Assembly (NCBI RefSeq): GCF_019145435.1
Contig: NZ_JAHSTS010000001.1
Span: 1,750,001-1,814,000, forward strand
Origin: Pseudomonas ekonensis
GTDB taxonomy: Bacteria > Pseudomonadota > Gammaproteobacteria > Pseudomonadales > Pseudomonadaceae
Length of the DNA stretch: 64,000 nt
Reading direction: 5' to 3'
Under the pieces are notes generated by a model. The model worked only from the letters and a program-made list of their open reading frames with translations, was not told where the DNA came from and made no database searches. Positions 10,103 through 17,753 of this stretch are shown one piece after another. The position numbers and the translations under genes were made by a program. The first letter of the stretch is position 1. The number at the start of each line of letters is the position of its first letter.

Positions 10103-11587
10103 ATGCAACAGAACAGATCGCAAGTGACCGAGCGCGACGGCTTGTTCGAACTCGAAGCCGGCAGCGACGTCCTCGACAGTCCCCGTTACAACCACGACAT
10201 GGCACCCACCCGGGTGCGCGAACGCACCTGGAACAAATGGCACATCACCGCGCTGTGGATCGGCATGTCGATCTGCGTGCCGACCTATACCCTGGGCGGC
10301 GTACTGACCGCCTATTTCGGGCTGACGGTGGGCGAGGCGCTGCTGGCGATCCTCTTGGCCAACGTCATCGTGCTCATTCCCCTGACCCTCAACGCCTTCG
10401 CCGGCACGAAGTACGGCATTCCGTTCCCGGTGCTGCTGCGCTCGTCGTTCGGGATCCTCGGCTCCAACGTGCCGTGCCTGATTCGGGCGCTGGTGGCGTG
10501 CGGCTGGTTCGGCATCCAGACGATGTTCGGCGGGCTGGCGATCCACCTGTTTCTCGGCTCGGTCTTCGAGGGTTGGAAGTCCCTAGGCGGCACGGGGGAA
10601 GTGATCGGCTTCATGGTGTTCTGGGCGCTCAACCTGTGGGTGGTGATCCGCGGCGCCGAGTCGATCAAGTGGCTGGAGACCCTGTCCGCGCCGCTGCTGG
10701 TGGCGGTGGGGCTGGGGCTGTTGGTGTGGGCGATGCCCAACGTGTCGATGACGGAATTGCTGGCCATCCCGCCGAAACGCCCCGAGGGCGCGAGCGTGGT
10801 CGGTTACTTCGCGGCGGGCCTGACGGCGATGGTCGGCTTCTGGGCCACGCTGTCGCTGAACATCCCCGACTTCAGCCGCTACGCCAAAAGCCAGAAGGAT
10901 CAGATCCTGGGGCAGATCTTCGGCCTGCCGCTGACCATGTTCCTGTTCGCCGCGCTGGGCGTGGTGATGACCGCCGCCTCGGTGAAACTGGTGGGGGTGA
11001 CCGTGTCCGACCCGGTCAGCCTGATCGGCCACATCCAGAGTCCTGTGTGGGTCGCGGTGGCCATGGCGCTGATCATCATCGCCACCCTGTCGACCAACAC
11101 CGCCGCCAACATCGTCTCGCCCACCAACGACTTCCAGAACATCGCCCCGCGGGTCATCGACCGTACCAAGGCGGTGCTGCTGACCGGCCTGGTGGGACTG
11201 CTGCTGATGGGCCATGAACTGCTCAAGAAACTCGGCCTGATCGTGTCCGACGTCAGCCTGGAGACCGTGTACTCGAACTGGCTGCTGGGTTACTCCAGCC
11301 TGCTGGGGCCCATCGCCGGAATCATGGTGGTGGACTATTTCCTGATCAAGAAGCAGCGGCTGGACCTGGCCGGCCTGTACCGCGACGACGTGTACCCGGC
11401 CTGGAACGCGGCGGGGTTCATCGCCTTCGGCGTGCCGGTGGCGCTGACCCTGCTGTCGCTGGGCAGCGATGCCTTCAACTGGTTCTACAGCTATGGCTGG
11501 TTCACCGGCTCGGCGTTGGGCGGGTTGATCTACTACGGGCTGTGCGTGTTGCGCACGCAGCCTGCGGCCGTGAAATCGGCGGTGTAG
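10103..11587 (+). CDS. NCS1-family nucleobase/hydantoin:cation symporter
   Basis: A 494-residue membrane protein with about twelve hydrophobic segments. It opens with the NCS1 N-terminal block (NHDMAPTRVRERTWNKWHITALW, in part) and TM1 PTYTLGG, then the substrate-site helices ALVACGWFGIQTMFGG and FWATLSLNIPDFSRYAKS, where Trp, Gln and Asn contact the base in Mhp1. It probably imports uracil, thymine, dihydropyrimidines or hydantoins for the adjacent catabolic enzymes. The ATG follows GTGGAGCGGCC, an acceptable ribosome binding site. It reads away from hydA over the shared regulatory gap and is followed by a REP pair and then pydC. The exact substrate within the family is inferred from context. 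Confidence 0.9.
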   Translation: MQQNRSQVTERDGLFELEAGSDVLDSPRYNHDMAPTRVRERTWNKWHITALWIGMSICVPTYTLGGVLTAYFGLTVGEALLAILLANVIVLIPLTLNAFAGTKYGIPFPVLLRSSFGILGSNVPCLIRALVACGWFGIQTMFGGLAIHLFLGSVFEGWKSLGGTGEVIGFMVFWALNLWVVIRGAESIKWLETLSAPLLVAVGLGLLVWAMPNVSMTELLAIPPKRPEGASVVGYFAAGLTAMVGFWATLSLNIPDFSRYAKSQKDQILGQIFGLPLTMFLFAALGVVMTAASVKLVGVTVSDPVSLIGHIQSPVWVAVAMALIIIATLSTNTAANIVSPTNDFQNIAPRVIDRTKAVLLTGLVGLLLMGHELLKKLGLIVSDVSLETVYSNWLLGYSSLLGPIAGIMVVDYFLIKKQRLDLAGLYRDDVYPAWNAAGFIAFGVPVALTLLSLGSDAFNWFYSYGWFTGSALGGLIYYGLCVLRTQPAAVKSAV

Positions 11588-11594
11588 CGGCCGG

Positions 11595-11674
11595 CCCCTT
11601 TGCGGGCAAGCCCGCTCCCACGGTTTCATTTGCGCCACTGAACCCTGTGGGAGCGGGCTTGCCCGCGAAGAGGC
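11595..11674. repeat. REP pair between the transporter and the amidase gene
   Basis: TTTGCGGGCAAGCCCGCTCC and CTGTGGGAGCGGGCTTGCCC are inverted copies about 30 bp apart. They sit between two genes on the same strand. Confidence 0.9.
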
Positions 11675-11735
11675 CCTATGCAGCACCGCCGAAATACCAG
11701 AATGCTACTCATAGGAACTGCCTGAGGAGACCCCC

Positions 11736-13019
11736 ATGAACGCAGCCGTCGACGTCCTGCAATCGACCCTTCAGCACATCAACCGCGACCGCCTGTGGCA
11801 GTCGCTCATGGAACTGGCCAAGCTCGGCGCCACGGTCAAGGGCGGCGTCTGTCGCCTGGCCCTGACCGACCTCGACCGCCAGGCCCGCGACCTGTTCGTG
11901 CAGTGGTGCCAGGAGGCCGGCTGCAGCGTCAGCGTCGACGAAGTCGGCAACATCTTCGCCCGGCGTCCGGGCCGCAACCCGGACCTGCCGCCGGTGATGA
12001 CCGGCAGCCACATCGACACCCAGCCCACCGGCGGCAAGTTCGACGGCTGCTTCGGCGTGCTGGCCGGCGTCGAAGTGCTGCGCACCCTCAACGACCTCGG
12101 CGTGGAGACCGAAGCGCCGCTGGAAGTGGTGGTGTGGACCAACGAAGAAGGCTCGCGCTTCGCCCCGTGCATGATGGGCTCCGGGGTGTTCGCGGAAAAA
12201 TTCACCCTGGCCGAAACCCTGGCCAAGGTCGACGCCGACGGCATCACGGTCGGCGAGGCGCTCAACGCCATCGGCTATGCCGGGCCGCGCAAGGTCAGCG
12301 GCCACCGGGTCGGCGCCTATTTCGAGGCGCACATCGAGCAGGGGCCGATCCTTGAGGATGAACGCAAGACCATCGGCGTGGTGCTCGGCGCGCTGGGGCA
12401 GAAGTGGTTCGACCTCAAGCTGCGCGGCGTCGAGGCCCACGCCGGGCCGACCCCGATGCACCTGCGCAAGGACGCCCTGGTCGGCGCCTCGGTGATCGTC
12501 GGCGCGGTCAACCGCGCCGCCCTCGGCCACCAGCCCCACGCCTGCGGCACGGTCGGCTGCCTGCAGGCCTATCCCGGTTCGCGCAACGTGATCCCCGGCG
12601 AGGTGCGCATGACCCTGGACTTCCGGCACCTGGAGCCGGCCCGCCTGGACTCGATGATCGCCGAGGTGAAGCAGGTCATCGACACCACGTGCGAGGAACA
12701 CGGCTTGACCTATGAGCTGACCCCGACCGCCGACTTCCCGCCGCTGTACTTCGAAAAGGGCTGCGTCGACGCCGTGCGCAGCGCGGCCAAGGGTCTGGGC
12801 CTGTCGCACATGGACATCGTCAGCGGCGCCGGCCACGACGCGATCTTCCTCGCCGAACTGGGCCCGGCCGGGATGATCTTCGTGCCGTGCGAGGGCGGCA
12901 TCAGCCACAACGAAATCGAGAACGCCGCACCGGACGACCTGGCGGCGGGCTGCGCCGTGCTGCTGCGGGCGATGCTGGCGGCTTCGGCGGCGGTGGCCGG
13001 GAGGCAGCAGGCGGCCTGA
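11736..13019 (+). CDS. pydC: N-carbamoyl-beta-alanine amidohydrolase (beta-ureidopropionase, M20 type)
   Basis: A 427-residue Zn-dependent hydrolase of the M20 allantoate/carbamoylase family. Visible metal-site blocks are GSHIDTQPTGGKFDG (His92, Asp103), WTNEEGSRFAP (Glu137/Glu138), HIEQGPILE, SGAGHDAIF and GGISHNEIE. The lid or dimerisation domain lies between about residues 215 and 330 (GVEAHAGPTPMHLRKDAL). It would cleave N-carbamoyl-beta-alanine to beta-alanine, CO2 and ammonia, the third step after PreTA and HydA. Related proteins include allantoate amidohydrolase and L-carbamoylase; the pathway context favours the beta-ureidopropionase role. The ATG is preceded by GAGGAGACCCCC, a strong ribosome binding site. 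Confidence 0.9.
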   Translation: MNAAVDVLQSTLQHINRDRLWQSLMELAKLGATVKGGVCRLALTDLDRQARDLFVQWCQEAGCSVSVDEVGNIFARRPGRNPDLPPVMTGSHIDTQPTGGKFDGCFGVLAGVEVLRTLNDLGVETEAPLEVVVWTNEEGSRFAPCMMGSGVFAEKFTLAETLAKVDADGITVGEALNAIGYAGPRKVSGHRVGAYFEAHIEQGPILEDERKTIGVVLGALGQKWFDLKLRGVEAHAGPTPMHLRKDALVGASVIVGAVNRAALGHQPHACGTVGCLQAYPGSRNVIPGEVRMTLDFRHLEPARLDSMIAEVKQVIDTTCEEHGLTYELTPTADFPPLYFEKGCVDAVRSAAKGLGLSHMDIVSGAGHDAIFLAELGPAGMIFVPCEGGISHNEIENAAPDDLAAGCAVLLRAMLAASAAVAGRQQAA

Positions 13020-13034
13020 GTCCGACGCCGCAGG

Positions 13035-13059
13035 CAGCGGGGCCCGGTCGGCCCCGCTG
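13035..13059 (+). terminator. Hairpin downstream of pydC
   Basis: CAGCGGGGCC and GGCCCCGCTG form a perfect 10-bp GC-rich stem around a CGGTC loop, 15 nt after the pydC stop codon. No clear T-tract follows, so termination may be incomplete or the hairpin may only protect the 3' end. Confidence 0.55.
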
Positions 13060-13207
13060 ACACAATTCGGACTTGCGAAATCATCGGCTCTGTCACATTT
13101 GCGTCATGAAACTGTGCGAATTTGCCCTGCCTGAAACATGAAGTAACAGGTATTCAAGGGCGCTAATGCGCTGTTTCAAAACGGAAAATGGATGCTAAGG
13201 AAGAGTG

Positions 13208-14257
13208 ATGTCGATGTTTTGTCAGCTTATGGATAAGTCTGAAAGCGGTGGCTGCGGGTGCAAGATTCCGTCCAGCGTACTGACGAAAATTCTGTCTGAG
13301 ACCGCTGCCGCGAATACGGTCACAGACGACAAGGTGGTTTTGGGGTTCGAGTCTTCGGACGATTGCGCCGTCTATGACGTCGGCGACAAGTACCTGCTGT
13401 TCACCACTGATTTTTTCTCCCCCATCGTCAATGATCCCTATGTCTTCGGCCAACTGGCCGCCAGCAATGCGGTGAGCGACATTTTCGCCTCGGGGGGAAC
13501 GCCGCTGATCGCCAACTCGATCATGGCGTTCGACCCCGAGCAGGTTCCGGTGGAGCAGGTCACCCAGATGATTCTGGGGGCTCAGTCGGTGATGAACGCG
13601 TTCAATGTCAGCATCGTCGGTGGCCACACGATCAAGAACAGCCAGCCGCTGTACGGTTTTTCGATCATCGGCGAAGTGGAAAAGGACCGGCTGAAGAAAA
13701 ACAACACGGCCAAGGACGGGGACCTGTTGGTCATGACCCGGCCGATCGGCGTAGGCGTGCTGGCCAACGCCTTGAAGGATGGAATCATCGACCAGTCGGA
13801 CATCGACGCACCGACGTTGGCACGCATCACCGCCGACAACCGGTTCGGCCGCACACTGAGCGCCAGTGCGCAGGTCAGCAGCCTGACCGACATCACCGGC
13901 TTCGGCTTGATCGGCCATATCAGCGAAGTGGTCGGGCTGGGCCGGCTCGATGTCACGCTCGACTCGGGTGCCATCCGTTTCTACGACCAGGCCGAGTCCC
14001 TCGCGGTGGCGGTGACGTCTGCCGGCAGCGGAATCTTTTCCAACATCAAGAAGTACGCCCAGCACGTGGAATACCAGGCCGAGCTGACGCTGGCGCAGAA
14101 GTTTCTCCTGCACGATCCGCAGACCAACGGAGGCTTGCTGTTCACGGTGTCCGAGGAGTGCCTTGAGTCCCAACGTGACGCATGGCGGCAACTATGCCCC
14201 GATCTGCAGGTGATCGGGCGCGTGACGCAAGGGACGGGCAAGATCAGGGTCTGCTGA
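13208..14257 (+). CDS. selD: Selenide, water dikinase (SelD) family protein
   Basis: A 349-residue protein of the SelD/PurM fold. The active-site loop GGCGCK carries Cys16 and Lys19, corresponding to the catalytic Cys17 and Lys20 of E. coli SelD. Further family blocks are SSDDCAVYDV, TTDFFSPIVNDPYVFGQLAASNAVSDIFASGG (in part), IVGGHTIKNSQPLYG and DITGFGLIGH. SelD makes selenophosphate from selenide and ATP for selenocysteine, selenouridine or selenometabolites. No selA, selB or selU lies nearby; the next three genes encode a permease, a NifS-like desulfurase and a DHH hydrolase with almost no gaps. Start: GTG 13205 is also open, but ATG 13208 sits better after AAGGAAGAG. The family is firm; the pathway is unknown. 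Confidence 0.88.
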   Translation: MSMFCQLMDKSESGGCGCKIPSSVLTKILSETAAANTVTDDKVVLGFESSDDCAVYDVGDKYLLFTTDFFSPIVNDPYVFGQLAASNAVSDIFASGGTPLIANSIMAFDPEQVPVEQVTQMILGAQSVMNAFNVSIVGGHTIKNSQPLYGFSIIGEVEKDRLKKNNTAKDGDLLVMTRPIGVGVLANALKDGIIDQSDIDAPTLARITADNRFGRTLSASAQVSSLTDITGFGLIGHISEVVGLGRLDVTLDSGAIRFYDQAESLAVAVTSAGSGIFSNIKKYAQHVEYQAELTLAQKFLLHDPQTNGGLLFTVSEECLESQRDAWRQLCPDLQVIGRVTQGTGKIRVC

Positions 14258-14258
14258 A

Positions 14259-15029
14259 ATGGTTGCCGTGACGATCTACCCGGTGATGGCCGGCGTGGGC
14301 GTGATGGCCGGTTTCATGTCGGGGCTGTTCGGCATCGGCGGGGGCATCATCGTGACGCCTTTGCTGGTGCTGGCCTATCCGATGCTGGCCGGTCATAAGC
14401 TGCCGATCGAGGTGGTGACGGGATTGTCCTCCGCCCAGGGCTTCTTCTCTTCTTTGGTTTCGTTCGCGCTGCATCGGGCGCGGTTCGAGCCGGACTGGCG
14501 GGTGATCAGGAGTTTCGCCGTTCCGATGGCGGTCGCCAATTTCTTCGCCTCGATCCACGCCGACGCGTTCAACGAGAATTTCATCCTGTTCGTGTTCGGG
14601 CTGCTGGGGTTGCTGTCGCTGCTGGTCACCTACCTGTTCCGCCGGCCGGTGGCGCTCCTGTGCGATCACCAGGCCTGGTCCTTGCCGCTGACCGGCGTGG
14701 TGCTGGGGGTGTTGTGCGGCTTGGTCGGGCAAGGGGGCGGGTTCATTTACCTGCCGGTGCTGGTCAGCCTGTTCGGTCTGCCGATCAAACAGGCGATCTC
14801 GACCTCTGCACTCATCGGCATCATCGGCGCCAGCGGCGCGCTGCTTGGGCGCGTGGGCACGGCCACGGACTTTCTGGGCTACACCGGCGAGCTGGTGGCG
14901 GGCATCGTGCTGGGCGGCTTTCTCGGCGCGGGGCTCTCCCATCGGCTGGACGCCAGGCACCTCAAGCAAGCCCTGAATGCGTTCGTGCTGCTGTGCTCGC
15001 TGCAGCTCATGGCGCGCCTGTTGGTTTGA
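14259..15029 (+). CDS. TauE/SafE-family permease
   Basis: A 256-residue membrane protein with two halves of about four helices each. Each half opens with the family's Gly-rich motif (GLFGIGGGIIVTPLLV near residue 22; GLVGQGGGFIYLPVLV near residue 155). TauE/SafE proteins move anions such as sulfite, sulfoacetate or related sulfur compounds. Its ATG begins one base after the selD stop codon, so it belongs to the selD operon. By position it could carry selenite, selenide-derived or sulfur anions; this is inference. Length and topology are normal for the family. Confidence 0.85.
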   Translation: MVAVTIYPVMAGVGVMAGFMSGLFGIGGGIIVTPLLVLAYPMLAGHKLPIEVVTGLSSAQGFFSSLVSFALHRARFEPDWRVIRSFAVPMAVANFFASIHADAFNENFILFVFGLLGLLSLLVTYLFRRPVALLCDHQAWSLPLTGVVLGVLCGLVGQGGGFIYLPVLVSLFGLPIKQAISTSALIGIIGASGALLGRVGTATDFLGYTGELVAGIVLGGFLGAGLSHRLDARHLKQALNAFVLLCSLQLMARLLV

Positions 15030-15122
15030 GTTCGCCTTCTGCGGACAACCTCCCGGATGACATGAAACCTGTTGGTTCGAGTCCGCCCTTTGCGGACAAC
15101 ATCCTGAATGACATGAAACAGA
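15021..15122 (+). repeat. 51-bp imperfect tandem repeat with a hairpin in each copy
   Basis: Copy 1 (15021-15071) overlaps the last codons of the permease gene and copy 2 is 15072-15122. Both share TTGGTT.GAGT.CGCC and GCGGACAAC...GA.TGACATGAAAC. Copy 2 can fold GTCCGC-CCTTT-GCGGAC (15081-15097); copy 1 folds the same way with a G-U pair. The array lies between the permease stop and the desulfurase start inside the operon, where it could affect mRNA stability or translation. Confidence 0.85.
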
Positions 15123-15140
15123 AAACTGGAAGTGTTCGAT

Positions 15141-16334
15141 ATGGATATTGCAATGGATACCGTTTATGCCGACGTCTGCGGTTCGGCACCAGTCTCGGCA
15201 CAGGTCAGCGACATGCTGCAGGCCTTGTTTTCGGCGCGTCAGTGCGCCAACCCCAACGCCAACCACGCCCTTGGCGTCCAATTGCTTGAACGGGTGGAAT
15301 GCGCGCGGGGAAGCATCGCCGGCCTGCTGAACGTCGATACCGATTCCCTGATATTCAACAGCGGTTCCAGCGAAGGGTGTGCGCAGGTCTTTCATGACTT
15401 CTTTGAGCGCTTCAAGCACGAACGTCCGGTGGTGCTGTACTCGGCCATCGAACATGCCTGCACCCTGCAGAACATTCGGCGCTACAGCCAGGACGGTCTG
15501 TGCGCCGCCGCGATCGAGCATCACATCAACGGACTGCTCGATACCACGCATCTGCAGCAATTGCTGGACGCCCATGCCGGACGGCCGACGCTGGTCTGCG
15601 TCATGGCCGTGCACAACGAAACCGGCGTGATTCAGCCGATCCAAGAGATCGCCCGTCAGGTCAAGGCTCAGGGCGGGCTGTTGTTTTCGGACATGACGCA
15701 GGCCATCGGCAAGATCCCGGTGAACCTGCACGAGTCGGGTGTGGACTTCGCCATCGCCTCCGGCCACAAGTTCGGTGCGTTGCCGGGGGCTGGCTTTCTG
15801 TACGCCAGAAACCGATACGGATTGTCACCCTTGATCGCGGGCGGCGGGCAAGAGGGCGGTTTGCGCGGCGGCACCCAGAACTACCCGGGCATTCTGTCCA
15901 TCGAAACGGCCTTGTCGGAGAAGCATCTCAAGTTCGGCGCCGCCAGTGCCGAGGCGCAGCAGGCGCGTGAAGCCTTTGAGCGCGAACTGCAATCGATGGT
16001 CGGCGAGTCGGTCGTGATCGGCCAGCAGGCGTCTCGGGTTCCCTGCGTCAGCTTCATCGCCTTGCCGGGCATCAACACCCGGAAGCTGCAATGGGCGTTG
16101 AATGCCCAGGGCATCTACATCACCGGCGGCTCGGCGTGCTCCGACAAGAAGCTCAGCCTGTCCGGCACGGTCATGCGTTTGGGCTACCCAGAGCGGATGG
16201 CCGCCAGCACCGTGCGCATCTCCATCGCGGAAGAGCATTGCCGGGCCGCGTACGCCAAGATCCTCCAAGGCATCGTCCGGGCGTTGGATCTCCCCGCGGC
16301 CGGCCTGAGCCCTCGGCAGGCGGCACTCGCCTGA
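15141..16334 (+). CDS. Cysteine desulfurase / selenocysteine lyase-like, NifS-IscS type
   Basis: A 397-residue PLP enzyme of aminotransferase class V. Family blocks: HNETGVIQPIQEI, DMTQAIGKIPVN (PLP Asp), SGHKFGALPGAGFLY (the Lys forms the Schiff base), GGGQEGGLRGGTQN, and the C-terminal GGSACSDKKLS with the persulfide/perselenide Cys. NifS enzymes release S or Se from (seleno)cysteine and can feed selenide to SelD. Since it is cotranscribed with a SelD homologue, Se delivery is a reasonable inference; a simple sulfur role is not excluded. ATG 15141 follows GGAAGTGTTCGAT; GTG 15132 and ATG 15153 are alternatives. The DHH gene overlaps its stop by one base (TGATG). Confidence 0.87.
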   Translation: MDIAMDTVYADVCGSAPVSAQVSDMLQALFSARQCANPNANHALGVQLLERVECARGSIAGLLNVDTDSLIFNSGSSEGCAQVFHDFFERFKHERPVVLYSAIEHACTLQNIRRYSQDGLCAAAIEHHINGLLDTTHLQQLLDAHAGRPTLVCVMAVHNETGVIQPIQEIARQVKAQGGLLFSDMTQAIGKIPVNLHESGVDFAIASGHKFGALPGAGFLYARNRYGLSPLIAGGGQEGGLRGGTQNYPGILSIETALSEKHLKFGAASAEAQQAREAFERELQSMVGESVVIGQQASRVPCVSFIALPGINTRKLQWALNAQGIYITGGSACSDKKLSLSGTVMRLGYPERMAASTVRISIAEEHCRAAYAKILQGIVRALDLPAAGLSPRQAALA

Positions 16335-17275
16335 TGCGGGTGGTCACGTCAGGTTCGGCGTACCTGGACATCGACGCCTATGCCTGCTGCATCGCTTACG
16401 CCGAGCTCTTGAACGGCCTGGGCGTCGCCGCCCGGGCCGTGAGCAGCGCGCCGCCCAATGCGAGCGTTTGCGCCACGGTGCTTGGCTGGGAGGCCGGCCT
16501 GGACGATTACCGGCCGCAAGCGGACGATGCGTTCGTGCTGGTGGATGTCTCCGATCCCCACCACGTTGACCCGTGGGTGGCGTTGGAGCGGGTGGAGGAG
16601 GTCATCGACCATCATCCGGGCCACGAAACCTATTGGGCCGGCAGGTTAGGGCCTGCGGCCGACATCCGTCCCGTCGGCGCAGCGGCGACCCAGGTCTTCG
16701 AACGCTGGGAGGCGAGCGGGCTGCTGTCCCGGATCCGTCCCTCCAGTGCGGCGTTGCTGGCCACGGCCATCCTCGACAATACCCTGAACCTCACCGGGCA
16801 AATGACGACGGCGCTAGACGTTCGCGCGTATGACGTGCTCGCCCGCCAGGCCGGTCTGCCGGCGGATTGGCCCGAGCGGTATTTCCTGGAGTGCCAGGCG
16901 GCGATCGAAAGGGAGCTTTGCGCATCGTTGGAAAAGGATCTGAAACGGATGAAGCCCGACAGCGGACTGCCGGCGCTGTTCGCGCAAATGACCGTGTGGG
17001 ATGCCGGGGCTCTGGTTGCCCGGCACCGCGCAGAGATCAGCGGCTGGCTGACGGGGCAGGGCGAGGACTGGTTGCTGAATGTCATCGGCATCCGGGAAGG
17101 CGAGAGCCGCTTTCTTGCGGATCCGCCGATCAGCCAGGACAAGGTCAGCCGCCTGGTTGCGCTTGACTGGCACGCCGGGCAAGCCGTTCTGCAACCGTCG
17201 ATCCTGCGCAAGGAGCTGCTGCGGCTGGGGCTCTCAGCGAAATGTCGAGTCTCGTGTCACAAGCCGCGAGGCTGA
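16334..17275 (+). CDS. DHH-family phosphoesterase, PpaC/pyrophosphatase-like
   Basis: A 313-residue protein with the metal motifs of DHH phosphoesterases: LDIDAY (Asp12, Asp14), VLVDVSDP (Asp71 or Asp74), IDHHPGH (Asp92-His93-His94) and ILDNTLN (fourth Asp). Overall length and the tail ILRKELLRLGLS resemble Mn-dependent inorganic pyrophosphatases with a DHHA2 domain. The His that normally lies four residues before the first Asp is Ser8 here, so a plain pyrophosphatase role is doubtful. It overlaps the NifS-like stop codon by one base and closes the selD operon. A phosphorylated or seleno-phosphate intermediate could be its substrate; this is conjecture from context. The promoter of the next operon lies inside its last codons. 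Confidence 0.75.
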   Translation: MRVVTSGSAYLDIDAYACCIAYAELLNGLGVAARAVSSAPPNASVCATVLGWEAGLDDYRPQADDAFVLVDVSDPHHVDPWVALERVEEVIDHHPGHETYWAGRLGPAADIRPVGAAATQVFERWEASGLLSRIRPSSAALLATAILDNTLNLTGQMTTALDVRAYDVLARQAGLPADWPERYFLECQAAIERELCASLEKDLKRMKPDSGLPALFAQMTVWDAGALVARHRAEISGWLTGQGEDWLLNVIGIREGESRFLADPPISQDKVSRLVALDWHAGQAVLQPSILRKELLRLGLSAKCRVSCHKPRG

Positions 17276-17281
17276 ATCGTC
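17255..17281 (+). promoter_or_regulatory. ECF41-type promoter for the ahpD-like/sigma operon
   Basis: TGTCACA (17255-17261) and CGTC (17278-17281) are 16 bp apart, 35 bp before the start codon of the AhpD-like gene. As I recall, this is the conserved promoter motif of ECF41 sigma factors, and an ECF41-type sigma gene is the second gene of this operon. That indicates autoregulation of the pair. The -35 element lies inside the 3' end of the DHH gene. Confidence 0.75.
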
Positions 17282-17315
17282 ATCCCGTTGAATCCCTCAA
17301 GCACGGAGCAACGCG

Positions 17316-17750
17316 ATGCCGTCCAACACTCAAGCGGTCAACCTGCAACACGCCATGCCCCAGGTCTTCGACAGCCTGGCCCAGGTGCATGTCAGCCTCG
17401 GCGCGCACGACCTCGCGCCGTCGCTGGTGCACCTGGTTCACTTGCGCGCCTCGCAGATCAACCAATGCGGTTTCTGCGTGAAGATGCACAGCCGCGAAGC
17501 GCGGGAGGCCCAGGAAAGCAACGAACGCCTGGACCGCCTGATCGTCTGGCGCCATGTCAGCGATTTCAGCGCCGCCGAGCGTGCGGCGCTGGCGTGGACC
17601 GAGGCGCTGACCGTCCTCGACCCGCACACTGACTACGCCCCTTTGCGCAGCGCCCTGCGCGAGCATTTCAACGACGGGCAGATCGCTGCCTTGACGGGGG
17701 AGATCGGCATGATCAACCTGTGGAACCGTTTGCAGGTGTCGAGGCACTGA
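17316..17750 (+). CDS. Carboxymuconolactone decarboxylase/AhpD-family protein
   Basis: A 144-residue all-helical protein with the AhpD-type CxxC..H signature CGFCVKMHSREAR near residue 50. In family members this is a redox-active or peroxidase site. The neighbouring sigma gene starts 3 bp after the stop codon. Carboxymuconolactone decarboxylase-like proteins are one of the three COE target types found next to ECF41 sigma factors, and the promoter upstream fits that. The physiological substrate is unknown; it is unlikely to be a true decarboxylase given the intact CxxC motif. The ATG is preceded by CACGGAGCAACGCG. Confidence 0.87.
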   Translation: MPSNTQAVNLQHAMPQVFDSLAQVHVSLGAHDLAPSLVHLVHLRASQINQCGFCVKMHSREAREAQESNERLDRLIVWRHVSDFSAAERAALAWTEALTVLDPHTDYAPLRSALREHFNDGQIAALTGEIGMINLWNRLQVSRH

Positions 17751-17753
17751 CCG

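Noticed and set aside
13208..17275. Selenoneine biosynthesis locus
   Set aside because: The known SenA (ergothioneine synthase-like) and SenB (glycosyltransferase-like) partners are absent; only the SelD-type gene is shared with that pathway.
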